Part shown: one piece after another, positions 50,563 through 60,396 of the stretch
Layout of the letters: each line of letters starts with the position of its first letter
Numbering within the stretch: the first letter of the stretch is position 1
Assembly: GCA_964450435.1 (NCBI GenBank)
Contig: CAYVCX010000005.1
Location: forward strand, 32,259-96,258
Origin: SKLM01 sp964450435
GTDB taxonomy: Bacteria > Chloroflexota > Anaerolineae > B4-G1
Length of the DNA: 64,000 nt
Reading direction: 5' to 3'
Notes under the pieces: model-generated
Databases searched by the model: none
What the model was told of the DNA's origin: nothing
What the model saw: the letters and a program-made list of their open reading frames with translations, nothing else
Translations under genes and position numbers: made by a program

Positions 50563-53500
50563 ATGGTCGACGTTCTGTTTGACGACCAAGGGCGTTTCGT
50601 TCTTGACGACTTCGCACGGATGCGCCCCTTCTCGAGTTTTCTGCCCGGCATCGCCGGGCCGTTGGGCATTCCCATGTGGGTGTTCTACGTCAACCGCAGC
50701 CAGGCCATCGCTAGCTTCGGGATCGAGAACAAGGACAACCCCATCGTGGAGTTCGAGCCGGCGAACAAGGCTTACCAGACCACGCCTTACACCGGCTTTC
50801 GCACCTTTCTCAAGCTGAAGCGCAGCGCCGACTCAGCATTCTACGAGCCGTTCGCCCTCTGGAACAGGGCTGACGAGACTCAGATGCACATCGGAATGAA
50901 CGAGCTCGAGCTGCGAGCTACCAGCAGCGAATACGGACTTCAGACCAGCGTCCTATACTTCACTCTGCCCGGCGAGTCCTTCGCCGGGCTGGCGCGACAA
51001 GTGACGGTGACCAACTTGGGCGATACGTCGCTGGCTCTGGAAGTGCTGGACGGCCTGGCCCGCGTCACGCCCTACGGCGTGGACAACTGGGGTCTCAAAC
51101 AGATCGGCCGCACGCTCGAGGCCTGGATGGCTGTGTTCAACCTTGAGGAGGGTATCCCGTTCTACCGCCTGCAGGCGACTGCTGGCGACCGCCCCGAGGT
51201 GAGCGAGATTCAGGCCGGCCACTTCTACTTAGCCTTCGACGACTCCGGACGCCAGCTGTTGCCCTTTGTCGACCCTGTTGTCATCTTTGACCAGAACACG
51301 GGCCTGAGCCAGCCCGATGGGTTCGTCGCGCAATCCTTGGCCGATCTGAGTCGGCGGCCGCAGATCACAACCGGTCGCACTCCTTGCGGGTTCTTCGGGG
51401 CCGAAGCGCTGCTGCAGCCGGGTGAGGCGGCGACGGTGTACGCCATCATCGGCCACGCTGGCAACGTGGAACGGATCCGGCAGGAGGCGGCGTGCCTGAC
51501 CCGGCCTGTCTATGTGGAGCAGAAGCGGCAGGAGGCCGAGCAGCTGGTCGATCAGCTCACCGACGCCGTCGCGACCCACACCTCATCGCCCCGATTCGAT
51601 GCTTACGTCCGGCAGACCTTTCTCGACAACGTGCTCCGCGGTGGCTGGCCCCTCCTCGTGGGCGATGAGGAGGCTCCCACCGTTTATCACATCTACTCGC
51701 GCAAGCACGGCGACCTGGAGCGCGACTACAACGACTTCACCGTCACCCCCGAGCCGTACTCACAGGGCAACGCCAACTACCGCGACGTAAACCAGAACCG
51801 GCGCTGCGACGTCCTGCTTAAGCCAGAGGTGGGCGCCTTCAACGTTCTCTCCTTCTTGGGCCTGATCCAGGCCGACGGGTACAATCCGCTGGTGGTCGAG
51901 GGCAGCCGCTTCACGCTTTCGCCCGACCGTCGTGCTGCGGCCCTCAACCTGGTGGAACATCCGGAGGGATTGAGGCCCCTGCTCGCAGAATCGTTTACGC
52001 CCGGCCAGCTGCTGCGGACCATCGCCGACGAAGAACTGGGGCTGAAGGTGAGTGCAGCGGCCCTGGTCACCGAGGTGCTGACTCACGCAGAACAGCACTT
52101 CCAGGCTACGTTTGGCGAGGGCTACTGGATCGACCACTGGTTCTACAATCTAGACTTGATCGAGTCCTATCTGGCGGTCTATCCTGAGCGGAAGGATGCG
52201 CTTCTCTTCGAAAGAGAGGTCGCCTTCTTCGACAGCCCTGCCTTCGTGCAACCTCGGACGAAGAAGCACGTCCTCACCGCGCGGGGCGTGCGCCAGTACG
52301 GGGCGGTGATCGAGGACGAGGAGAAAGCGGCGTTGATCGCCGCGCGCAGCGAGTCACCCAACCTGATGCGGACGGCCCACGGTAAGGGGGAAGTGTACTG
52401 CACGACCGTCTTCGCCAAGCTGCTGGGCCTGGCCTTGATCAAGTTCGCCACCCTCGATCCACTGGGCACGGGCATCGCGATGGAGGCTGGCAAGCCGGGC
52501 TGGTACGACGCCCTAAACGGACTGCCCGGGCTCTTCGGATCGTCCCTCTGCGAGACGCACGAGCTGGAGCGGCTGCTGACTTTCCTCATCGGGGCCGAGG
52601 AGGAGATGGAAGCGGCCACGGTCGAGCTGCCGGTGGAGCAACGCGACCTTCTGCAGGAGGTGACGGGTGCGCTTCAGACGTGGCGTTCCTCGCACGACGC
52701 AGAACGGGACTTCAAGTACTGGGACGCAACTGCCACGGCCCGCGAGACCTACCGCGACCGCATCCGGCTCGGCTTCGATGGGGGGACGGAGGCGCTGTCC
52801 TGCGACGACCTGAGGTCCACCCTTACCGCCTTCCGCGCCAAGGTGCGCGTAGGCATCGAGCGCGCGGTCGCCATGAACGACGGCTTTCCCCCCACCTACT
52901 TCGCCTACCAGGTCACCGACCACGAGGTCCTGACGGACGTGGAGGGCCACACCAGTCGAGACGAGCAGGGTCGACCCTATGTGAGGGCGCAACAGTTCGA
53001 GTCGCATATCCTGCCGCTCTTCCTGGAGGGGCCGGTGCACGCGCTCAAGATCGAGAAGAACGTCACCAACGCCCGCACCCTCTACAGGCGCGTGAAAGCC
53101 AGCCCGCTCTACGACAGAGAGCTGGGGATGTACAAGGTCAATGCCCCGTTGGGGGGAGAATCCCACGAGATCGGTCGCTGCCGAGCGTTCACGCCGGGCT
53201 GGCTGGAGAATGAGTCCATCTGGCTGCACATGGAGTACAAATACCTGCTGGAGCTCCTGAGGGCGGGGCTGTACCAGGAGTTCTACGAGGATCTCAGGCG
53301 CGCTCTGATCTGTTTCCAGGATCCGGCTGTCTACGGCCGCAGCCCCCTGGAGAACTCGTCTTTTCTGGTCAGCAGCGCCCATCCCGACGCTTCGCTGCAC
53401 GGTGCTGGCTTCGTGGCTCGCCTGACAGGGGCCACGGCTGAGCTCCTGAGCATGTGGAGTGTCATGATGTTCGGTCAACAGCCCTTCTTCGTGCAGGACG

Positions 53501-53784
53501 GGTCGCTGCGCCTGAGGCTCAGGCCGGCGCTGCCCGGCTGGTTGTTTGATGAAGCGGGCAGAGTGCGCTGCACGTTCCTGGGACACACCGAGATCGTCTA
53601 TCACGCGTCCGTCCGCGGGAACGTCTATCCAGATCGCGCGTCCGCCGCGAGGATGGTCCTGCATTTCAGGGACGGCACGACGGTCGCCCTGTCCTCTGCC
53701 GTCGTCGGGCCGCCCCACGCCCGGCAGGTGCGGCTGGGACAGGTAAAGCGAATTGACGTTTTCCTGGAGCAGAATGGGGGATAG
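50563..53784 (+). CDS. Clan GH-Q glycoside phosphorylase (GH149/GH161-like)
   Basis: 1073 aa cytoplasmic enzyme. N-terminal FSSFLPGIAGPLGIPMWVFYVN and ASFGIENKDNPIVEFEPANKAYQ, central SRKHGDLERDYNDF and SQGNANYRDVNQNRRCDVLL, late KVNAPLGGESHEIGRCRAFTPGWLENESIW and a C-terminal FGQQPFFVQDGSLRLRLRPALPGWLFD. The length and motifs fit the large beta-1,3-oligoglucan phosphorylases (GH149/GH161) better than cellobiose phosphorylase. It would release glucose-1-phosphate from imported laminari-oligosaccharides. ATG 50563 has GGGAG upstream. Family choice between GH149 and GH161 is not settled by eye. Confidence 0.8.
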   Translation: MVDVLFDDQGRFVLDDFARMRPFSSFLPGIAGPLGIPMWVFYVNRSQAIASFGIENKDNPIVEFEPANKAYQTTPYTGFRTFLKLKRSADSAFYEPFALWNRADETQMHIGMNELELRATSSEYGLQTSVLYFTLPGESFAGLARQVTVTNLGDTSLALEVLDGLARVTPYGVDNWGLKQIGRTLEAWMAVFNLEEGIPFYRLQATAGDRPEVSEIQAGHFYLAFDDSGRQLLPFVDPVVIFDQNTGLSQPDGFVAQSLADLSRRPQITTGRTPCGFFGAEALLQPGEAATVYAIIGHAGNVERIRQEAACLTRPVYVEQKRQEAEQLVDQLTDAVATHTSSPRFDAYVRQTFLDNVLRGGWPLLVGDEEAPTVYHIYSRKHGDLERDYNDFTVTPEPYSQGNANYRDVNQNRRCDVLLKPEVGAFNVLSFLGLIQADGYNPLVVEGSRFTLSPDRRAAALNLVEHPEGLRPLLAESFTPGQLLRTIADEELGLKVSAAALVTEVLTHAEQHFQATFGEGYWIDHWFYNLDLIESYLAVYPERKDALLFEREVAFFDSPAFVQPRTKKHVLTARGVRQYGAVIEDEEKAALIAARSESPNLMRTAHGKGEVYCTTVFAKLLGLALIKFATLDPLGTGIAMEAGKPGWYDALNGLPGLFGSSLCETHELERLLTFLIGAEEEMEAATVELPVEQRDLLQEVTGALQTWRSSHDAERDFKYWDATATARETYRDRIRLGFDGGTEALSCDDLRSTLTAFRAKVRVGIERAVAMNDGFPPTYFAYQVTDHEVLTDVEGHTSRDEQGRPYVRAQQFESHILPLFLEGPVHALKIEKNVTNARTLYRRVKASPLYDRELGMYKVNAPLGGESHEIGRCRAFTPGWLENESIWLHMEYKYLLELLRAGLYQEFYEDLRRALICFQDPAVYGRSPLENSSFLVSSAHPDASLHGAGFVARLTGATAELLSMWSVMMFGQQPFFVQDGSLRLRLRPALPGWLFDEAGRVRCTFLGHTEIVYHASVRGNVYPDRASAARMVLHFRDGTTVALSSAVVGPPHARQVRLGQVKRIDVFLEQNGG

Positions 53785-53847
53785 CGGAGAAGGGCGTGAA
53801 CCAGTGGTCGGACACTGGCCCGCAGTCAACTATCAAGGACACCGCCA

Positions 53848-55221
53848 ATGAATGCAATCCTCGACTTTCCCACTGGCTTCGTCTGGGGTGCTGCGACCTC
53901 ATCCTACCAGATCGAGGGGGCTTGGAACGAGGATGGGAAGGGCGACTCGATCTGGGACCGTTTTTCGCACACGTCAGGCCGGATCGAGAACGGCGAAACT
54001 GGTGATGTCGCCTGCGATCACTATCATCGCTGGGCGGAGGATGTGGCGCTGATGGAGGTGCTCGGCCTGCAGGCCTACCGTTTCTCCATCTCCTGGCCAC
54101 GCGTCTTGCCGGCCGGCCGGGGCGCGGTCAACCCTGCCGGCCTCGATTTCTACGACCGGCTCGTGGACGGCCTCCTTGAGGCCAGGATCGAGCCCTTCGT
54201 CACGCTCTACCATTGGGATCTACCTCAGGCGTTGCAGGACGAGGGTGGATGGCCGGTGCGGTCGACGGCCGAGGCGTTCATCGAGTATGCCGACTTGCTG
54301 AGCCGCCGGCTGGGTGACCGGGTTAAGCACTGGATCACTCACAACGAGCCGGCCGTGGCGTCCTACACCGCCCACCTCCACGGGAGGCACGCGCCGGGCG
54401 TGCAAGACATGGCCACGGCGCTGCGGGTCGCTCACCACCTGTTGCTCTCCCACGGCTGGGCCGTGGAGGTCCTGCGCCGGAACAGTGCTGACGCTGAGGT
54501 GGGCATCACGCTCAACTTGAACTACTCAGTGCCTGCATCACCCAGCGCGGCAGACGCCGACATGGCCCGTCGGCACGACGGAATGTGGTATCGTTGGTTT
54601 CTCGACCCGTTGGTGGGACGACCCTATCCCGCCGACGTGGTCGCCGACCGGGTGGCCGAGGAGGCGATGCCGCCACAGGGGCTGGACGTCGTTCAGACAG
54701 GCGACATGGAAATCATCTCGGTCCCCGTCGACTTCCTGGGCGTCAACTACTACCGGCGGGAGATCTTTCGGGACGAGGAAGCGAGAGACAACCTACCCCG
54801 CATCGTTTTCGAGTGGCCTCAATCGGAGACGGACTGGACGGAGATGGGTTGGGAGATCTACCCCGAGGGGCTATATCACGTCCTGATGCGCCTCCACAAG
54901 GAATACGAGCTGCCCAAACTCTACGTCACGGAGAACGGCTGCAGCTTCTCCGACGGGCCGGGGAAGGACGGGCGCATCCACGACCTGCGGCGGATCGACT
55001 ACCTGGAGAGCCATTTCGCCGCCGCAGCTCAGGCGATCGAGCACGGCGCGCCTCTGGCCGGCTATCTCGTGTGGTCGCTGCTAGACAATTTCGAGTGGGC
55101 TCGCGGCTATTCACAGCGCTTCGGGATCGTCTGGGTCGATTTCGAGACCGGCAAGCGCATTCCGAAGGACAGTGCACTATGGTATCGACGCTTTATCAAG
55201 GAACACAACGGGAGGCAGTGA
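53848..55221 (+). CDS. GH1 beta-glucosidase
   Basis: 457 aa, complete. N-terminal signature FPTGFVWGAATSSYQIEGAWNEDGKGDSIWD, acid/base Glu167 in THNEPAV, nucleophile Glu362 in YVTENGCSF, and the C-terminal GYLVWSLLDNFEWARGYSQRFGIVWVDFET. Cytoplasmic retaining beta-glucosidase acting on disaccharides or aryl glucosides. One base separates it from the aldo/keto reductase. Confidence 0.96.
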   Translation: MNAILDFPTGFVWGAATSSYQIEGAWNEDGKGDSIWDRFSHTSGRIENGETGDVACDHYHRWAEDVALMEVLGLQAYRFSISWPRVLPAGRGAVNPAGLDFYDRLVDGLLEARIEPFVTLYHWDLPQALQDEGGWPVRSTAEAFIEYADLLSRRLGDRVKHWITHNEPAVASYTAHLHGRHAPGVQDMATALRVAHHLLLSHGWAVEVLRRNSADAEVGITLNLNYSVPASPSAADADMARRHDGMWYRWFLDPLVGRPYPADVVADRVAEEAMPPQGLDVVQTGDMEIISVPVDFLGVNYYRREIFRDEEARDNLPRIVFEWPQSETDWTEMGWEIYPEGLYHVLMRLHKEYELPKLYVTENGCSFSDGPGKDGRIHDLRRIDYLESHFAAAAQAIEHGAPLAGYLVWSLLDNFEWARGYSQRFGIVWVDFETGKRIPKDSALWYRRFIKEHNGRQ

Positions 55222-55222
55222 T

Positions 55223-56200
55223 ATGAGCAAGGGTATAGAGAAGCGGATATTAGGCAAGAGCGGCATTGCCGTCAGTAAGATGGGCTTCGGCCTGTGGGCA
55301 GCAGGAGGTGACTACTGGGGCCCGACGGAGGATCAACAAGTACTGGACGCCATCGACGTCGCGCTCGACGCAGGGATCAACTTCTTTGACACCGCCGACG
55401 TCTACGGCGGGGGGCACAGCGAAGAGCTACTGGGCCGCGCGATGAAGGGGCGCCGGGATCAGTTCGTGGTGGCCACCAAGATCGGCTGGCTCAACTTCGA
55501 TGGCGATGCTGAGCGATCGGCCTACGACACCGTCGACAAGCTGATCGCGGGTGTAGAAAGCAACCTCCGACGTCTGCAGACGGACACCATCGACGTCATC
55601 CAGAGCCACATCGACTTCCGCGACCCCACCATGGAGGTGTTTGTGGAGGGATTCCAGAAGCTCCAGCAGGAGGGGAAGGTGCGCGCCTACGGCGTCAGCA
55701 CCAGTGACCTCGACTACCTGAAGGCCTTCAACAGCGACGGTGGGTGCGCGACGCTGCAGACCGACTACAGCATCCTCAACCGCACGGCTGAGGCGGAGAT
55801 CTTCCCCTACTGCATCGAGCACGACATCGGCGTCATCGTCCGCGGGCCGCTGGCGATGGGCATCCTGACCGGGAAGTTCACGCCCGACTGGACGTTTCCT
55901 GAGGACGACTGGCGGCGGCGATGGCAGGAAACCCCGGAGGAGCGGGAGATTTTCCTGCAGGACCTGGAGAAAGTCGAGATGCTGCGTCCTCTGGCGGAAG
56001 ACCGGACCCTGGCGCAGTTGGCGCTCCAATTTGTGATGGCTCATCCCGCAGTCACAGCGGCAATCCCAGGCGCGAAAAACCCGCACCAGCTGGAAGACAA
56101 CGTGCAAGCCGCGCTGCTGCCGCCGCTGACAGACGAAGAACTGGCCCAGATCGACGCGATCACACCGCCAGGCGGCGGGCGTAAGATCTGGCCGGCTTAG
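55223..56200 (+). CDS. Aldo/keto reductase
   Basis: 325 aa NADPH-dependent TIM-barrel reductase. Motifs are GLWAAGGDYWGP, AGINFFDTADVYGGGHSEELLGRAM, DVIQSHIDF and the C-terminal cofactor segment PAVTAAIPGAKNPHQLEDNV. The usual catalytic set is visible as Asp and Tyr in FDTADVYG and a Lys in VVATKIG; the fourth residue (His) falls in IQSHID. Start ATG 55223 has GGGAGGCAG. Its position suggests it reduces or oxidises a sugar derivative; the substrate is unknown. Confidence 0.9.
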   Translation: MSKGIEKRILGKSGIAVSKMGFGLWAAGGDYWGPTEDQQVLDAIDVALDAGINFFDTADVYGGGHSEELLGRAMKGRRDQFVVATKIGWLNFDGDAERSAYDTVDKLIAGVESNLRRLQTDTIDVIQSHIDFRDPTMEVFVEGFQKLQQEGKVRAYGVSTSDLDYLKAFNSDGGCATLQTDYSILNRTAEAEIFPYCIEHDIGVIVRGPLAMGILTGKFTPDWTFPEDDWRRRWQETPEEREIFLQDLEKVEMLRPLAEDRTLAQLALQFVMAHPAVTAAIPGAKNPHQLEDNVQAALLPPLTDEELAQIDAITPPGGGRKIWPA

Positions 56201-56206
56201 CATTCG

Positions 56207-57121
56207 ATGCGTGCACTGATCACGACGCTGGGGCCCCTCGCGGACAGCGAGCTGGGTACAATCCTGCCTCACGAGCATATCTTTGTCGACCTTGGGCCCA
56301 TCGAGGAGGCCAACTACCTGACGGCCGAGCCGGAGGCGGTGATCGATTTGATGGTGCCCGAGATCGCCAAGATTCAGGCGCTCGGTGTCTCCGCATTGGT
56401 CGAGGCCACGCCGCTGGGTGTCGGCCGCCGCGCGGATATCCTCCACGCCGTCTCCAAGACTGCGTGCTTTCCGATCATCGTTCCGACCGGAATCTACCGC
56501 GAACCTTCGGTCCCCCAGTGGGTGTACGAGGCCAGCCAGGCCGAGATTCGCGACTGGATGGTGGCCGAGCTGACCGGACAGATCGAAGAGAGCGGTGTGC
56601 AGGCAGGCTGGATTAAAGTCGGGGCAAGCGACGACGGCCTGACTCCGACTGAGACTAAGATCCTGCGAGCCGCGGCACTCGCGGCCAGAGAGACGGGTGC
56701 TGTCGTTGGCAGCCATACCCTTCGGGGCCGCGTAGTCCTTCATCAACTGGAGATCCTGGAGCAGGAGGGGCTCTCGCCGGAGCGCTTCATCTGGATTCAC
56801 ACTCAAGCCGAGCCGGACCTCGATCTGCACCTGGAGGTGGGCCATCGCGGAGCGTGGATTGAGTATGACGGTATCGGCAGCGAGGACGATGGCTTCTACG
56901 TCAAGCGCATCCTACGTATTCTGGATGCAGGCTTGGGCCACCGGCTGCTGATCAGCCACGATCGGGGCTGGTATGATCCCTCCCAGGCCGGCGGAGGCAA
57001 AATACGGCCATTCACCTACATCAACGAGGTCTTCCTTCCCAAGCTCAGAGCGCTGGGCATTGGGGAGGAGACAATTCGGCAATTGACCGGGTCCAATCCC
57101 TTTTGCGCCTTTGCCCGGTAA
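56207..57121 (+). CDS. Phosphotriesterase-family metal hydrolase
   Basis: 304 aa amidohydrolase-superfamily barrel. Metal ligands: PHEHIF (His22, His24), a bridging lysine in WIKVGAS (Lys137, normally carboxylated), SHT (His170), IHTQ (His198) and SHDRGW (Asp252). This is the binuclear PTE site. Relatives often act as lactonases; the position between an aldo/keto reductase and a phosphorylase makes a sugar lactone or ester plausible. No signal peptide. Confidence 0.88.
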   Translation: MRALITTLGPLADSELGTILPHEHIFVDLGPIEEANYLTAEPEAVIDLMVPEIAKIQALGVSALVEATPLGVGRRADILHAVSKTACFPIIVPTGIYREPSVPQWVYEASQAEIRDWMVAELTGQIEESGVQAGWIKVGASDDGLTPTETKILRAAALAARETGAVVGSHTLRGRVVLHQLEILEQEGLSPERFIWIHTQAEPDLDLHLEVGHRGAWIEYDGIGSEDDGFYVKRILRILDAGLGHRLLISHDRGWYDPSQAGGGKIRPFTYINEVFLPKLRALGIGEETIRQLTGSNPFCAFAR

Positions 57122-57145
57122 CACGCTACACCCAGAGAAACATTC

Positions 57146-59947
57146 ATGCATAAGAATCGCAAGCCCGGTTGGCATTTCGTCGATCAAGAGGGCACCTTCG
57201 CTCTCCCGGATGCGGATCGAACGAGCTATCTTTACTTTCCCCTGGTGAATGAGAACGGCATGGTCTCGGTAGTCACGCCAACACTCCACGGTGACATCAA
57301 GACAGACCACGACACGTTCCTAACGCTGCCCGTCTCGACAGAGGATCTTCACATCTCCCGGGCCGCGCGGAACGTCTGGGTCCGGGTGGAGGGGCAAGAG
57401 GCCTGGTCGGCCACGGGAAATTCAGCCGCTCAGGTCGCCCGCCGCTTCGCCCCTGAGGCGCAACAGGTTCACCTGAAGGCAGGATTTCTCTGGCATCATG
57501 TGGCACGCACGAATCCAGCGCTCGGCTTGCGGGCCGAGATCACCTCCTTCGTCCCGTCGAACAACGATGCGGTAGAGTTGATGGGCGTCGTGTTGACGAA
57601 CGTCTCGTCGCGGCCTATCCCACTGACGGTGACGACGGCGATTCCAATCTACGGCCGCTCTGCAGATCGTCTGCGCGATCATCGCCACGTCACCTCGCTC
57701 CTCCAACGTATCCGTACCCATCCCTACGGTGTCCTCGTTTGCCCCAGCCTCACTTTCGACGAGCGCGGCCACCGTCCGAACGATACTACCTATGTAGTAC
57801 TTGGGGCCGAGGCCGACAGTACCGGCCCGAGGGAATTCTTCCCGGTGCTGGCGGATTTCGTCGGCGAGGGGGGCACCCTCGACTGGCCCGAGGCCGTTGT
57901 CGATCCCCGGGCAGAGGGGCTGGGAGTCGGGGCGGCAATCGATGGCTACGAGGCGATGGGCGGGCTTCGCTTCCGGACGACGACCCTGGCCCCGGGAGAG
58001 CGCTGTGCTTATGTCATCATCCTTGGTATCCTCGACGAGGAAGCAGATCCAGATACGCTGGTCGAAAACTATGGATCCTGGGATCAGTTCCACACGGAGC
58101 TGGAGCGCACGAAAGCATATTGGGAGAGGAAGCTGGCAGGATTCCGTGTCGACATTGGCGATGCGCGCTTCAACGGCTGGACGAAGTGGGTGGCCCTCCA
58201 ACCGAGCCTGCGCCGTATCTGCGGCAACTCATTCCTCCCCTACCACGACTACGGCCGCGGCGGCCGCGGCTGGCGCGATCTGTGGCAGGATCTTCTGGCG
58301 CTGCTGCTGATGGACCGAGCCAGAGTGGACACCCTTCTCCTGGGCAACTTCGCCGGGGTTCGAATCGACGGCAGTAACGCGACGATCGTCGGCACCGCAC
58401 CGGGTGAGTTCAAGGCCGACCGCAACAACATCCCGCGGGTTTGGATGGACCATGGGGCGTGGCCACTGTTAGCGACTCAACTCTACATCGACCAGACCGG
58501 CGATCTTGCGTTCCTCCTCCATAAGCAGGCCTATTTCAGGGACAAATGGGTCGACCGTGGCCAGGGTGTCGATGTGGCCTGGGAGCAGGCCGACGGCACA
58601 GTGCTCAGGACGGCGAACGGGAGCATCTATCGCGGCACGGTGTTGGAGCACCTGCTGGTTCAGCACCTGACGGTCTTCTTCAACGTGGGCGAGCACAACA
58701 TTATGCGGTTGGAGGACGGCGACTGGAACGACGGGCTGGATATGGCGAGAGAGAATGGAGAGAGTGTTGCCTTCACCGCCCTCTATGCGGGAAACCTTCG
58801 ACATCTTGGTCAGTTGGTGAAGGAACTGGCCTCGCTCGGGGCTACTGGAATCGCTCTGGCTGGGGAACTGGGACTGCTCCTCGATACCGTGACCGATCCC
58901 GTCGACTACGGAGACCCGACCGCCAAGCAGGAGCGGCTGGCACGATACTTCGAGGCTGTGCGAGATAGGCTCTCTGGAGAGAAGGTGGCTGTCTCGTTGG
59001 GCGATCTGGCATCCGACATTCTCACCAAGGCAGGCTGGCTGACCGACCACCTTCAGCGCCACGAGTGGGTCGAGGGTCAGCACGGGTACGGTTGGTTCAA
59101 CGGCTATTATGACGAAGAAGGGCGCCAGCTAGAGGGATGGCACGGGGACGGAATCCGGATGACGCTGACCGGGCAGACGTTCGCTTTGATGGGAGATGTG
59201 GCCACGGCGGCGCAGGCATCGGAGATCGTCCGCTCCGTCGACCGGTACCTTTCTGCCCCTGAAGTCGGAGGGCCACGCCTCAATACCGACATCGCGAAGG
59301 CCTTGCCGGATGGGTCGGCCCCCCTGAGCGCCACCCTGGGCCGGGCCTTTGGGTTTGCCTTCGGGCACAAGGAGAACGGGGCGATGTTCAGCCACATGGC
59401 AGTGATGTACGCCAACGCCCTGTACCGGCGTGGCCTGGCTCGGGCGGGCCATCGAGTGCTCGACGGCATCTATCGCCACAGCCAGGACTTCGCTGTGAGC
59501 CGCATGTACCCGGGCATTCCCGAGTATGTCAACCCTCGTGGGCGGGGGATGTACCCTTACCTGACGGGGTCGGCCAGCTGGTATCTGCTGACGATAATCA
59601 CCCAGGTCTTCGGCGTAAAAGGTCTTCGCGGCGACCTGGTTCTGGAACCAAAGCTGCTCCAGGGACAGTTCGATGAATCTGGAAGGGCGTGCATCCGCAC
59701 CCTCTTTGCGGGTAAGCTGCTGGATGTTGCCTACATCAACTCCGACGGCCTGGACTACCCGGCCTACTGGGTGGGTGAGGTGCGGTTGAACGACGCCGTT
59801 GCGCCGTTCGAACGCGCGGGCAATGGAGCGATGCTGCGGCGCGGGGTCCTGGAGAGACTGCGAGGAGAGGAAGCCCACCGCCTGGAGGTAGTGTTGACCA
59901 GATATGAGGGCGATGATGCACAGGAGGATGACGACACATGGGCATAA
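57146..59947 (+). CDS. GH94 phosphorylase, possibly laminaribiose phosphorylase
   Basis: 933 aa. Phosphorolyses a beta-gluco-disaccharide to glucose-1-phosphate and glucose. GH94 motifs: FLPYHDYGRGGRGWRDLWQDLLALLL, RVWMDHGAWPLLATQLYIDQTGD, EDGDWNDGLDMA with catalytic Asp529, GWFNGYYDEEG, TYFPGIPEYVNPRGRGMYPYLTGSASWY-like (here MYPGIPEYV) and the C-terminal VFGVKGLRGDLVLEPKLL. Its length (about 930) exceeds cellobiose phosphorylase (about 810) and is close to laminaribiose phosphorylases. The end overlaps the cupin gene by 10 bases. Confidence 0.88.
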   Translation: MHKNRKPGWHFVDQEGTFALPDADRTSYLYFPLVNENGMVSVVTPTLHGDIKTDHDTFLTLPVSTEDLHISRAARNVWVRVEGQEAWSATGNSAAQVARRFAPEAQQVHLKAGFLWHHVARTNPALGLRAEITSFVPSNNDAVELMGVVLTNVSSRPIPLTVTTAIPIYGRSADRLRDHRHVTSLLQRIRTHPYGVLVCPSLTFDERGHRPNDTTYVVLGAEADSTGPREFFPVLADFVGEGGTLDWPEAVVDPRAEGLGVGAAIDGYEAMGGLRFRTTTLAPGERCAYVIILGILDEEADPDTLVENYGSWDQFHTELERTKAYWERKLAGFRVDIGDARFNGWTKWVALQPSLRRICGNSFLPYHDYGRGGRGWRDLWQDLLALLLMDRARVDTLLLGNFAGVRIDGSNATIVGTAPGEFKADRNNIPRVWMDHGAWPLLATQLYIDQTGDLAFLLHKQAYFRDKWVDRGQGVDVAWEQADGTVLRTANGSIYRGTVLEHLLVQHLTVFFNVGEHNIMRLEDGDWNDGLDMARENGESVAFTALYAGNLRHLGQLVKELASLGATGIALAGELGLLLDTVTDPVDYGDPTAKQERLARYFEAVRDRLSGEKVAVSLGDLASDILTKAGWLTDHLQRHEWVEGQHGYGWFNGYYDEEGRQLEGWHGDGIRMTLTGQTFALMGDVATAAQASEIVRSVDRYLSAPEVGGPRLNTDIAKALPDGSAPLSATLGRAFGFAFGHKENGAMFSHMAVMYANALYRRGLARAGHRVLDGIYRHSQDFAVSRMYPGIPEYVNPRGRGMYPYLTGSASWYLLTIITQVFGVKGLRGDLVLEPKLLQGQFDESGRACIRTLFAGKLLDVAYINSDGLDYPAYWVGEVRLNDAVAPFERAGNGAMLRRGVLERLRGEEAHRLEVVLTRYEGDDAQEDDDTWA

Positions 59948-60393
59948 GTGATGCGTTGCTGGAAGCCCGGACTTTCCGGGGCAACGGATACTGTCCGCTG
60001 GTCGATTACGGTACGTGGAGGGTGGCACTTCTGCGTCCGGCCGAGGACATGCTGCCCGAGAATATTCGCTTCCTGCAGCGGCACGAAGGGACGGACGAGG
60101 TCTTTGTGTTGCTGAACGGCCGGTGCGTGCTGTACATTGGCGAGGGCAACGAGACTGTCACCACCATTCACGCTCAGAACATGCTGCCGCTCACGGTGTA
60201 CAATGTGAAGCGGGGAGTATGGCACAACCACACACTGAGCCCGGACGGCGTTGTGCTGATCGTCGAGAATCAAGATACAGGCGATCACAACTCGCCTGTC
60301 TTCGCCCTGGACGAGGAACAGCGAATGCGGATAATCGAGCTGCAAGCGACACTGTGGACGAGTCACGCGGCTGCGGACGCAAGGAGCACGTGA
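59938..60393 (+). CDS. Small cupin-fold protein
   Basis: 151 aa single-domain beta barrel. Suggestive strands are LQRHEGTDEVFVLLNGRCVLYIGEG and MLPLTVYNVKRGVWHNHTLSPDGVVLIVEN, which fit the two cupin motifs with possible metal ligands His in RHEGTDEVF and VWHNHT. Overlaps the GH94 gene (ATG 59938 inside its last codons) and is followed four bases on by GH3, so it is part of the operon. Role unknown; sugar isomerase/epimerase or a sensor are options. Confidence 0.7.
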   Translation: MGISDALLEARTFRGNGYCPLVDYGTWRVALLRPAEDMLPENIRFLQRHEGTDEVFVLLNGRCVLYIGEGNETVTTIHAQNMLPLTVYNVKRGVWHNHTLSPDGVVLIVENQDTGDHNSPVFALDEEQRMRIIELQATLWTSHAAADARST

Positions 60394-60396
60394 GCT

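Noticed and set aside
50563..53784. Calling this gene plain cellobiose phosphorylase
   Set aside because: At 1073 aa and with motifs such as NANYRDVNQNRR it fits the larger GH149/GH161-type enzymes better; the true cellobiose phosphorylase start is at 62573.
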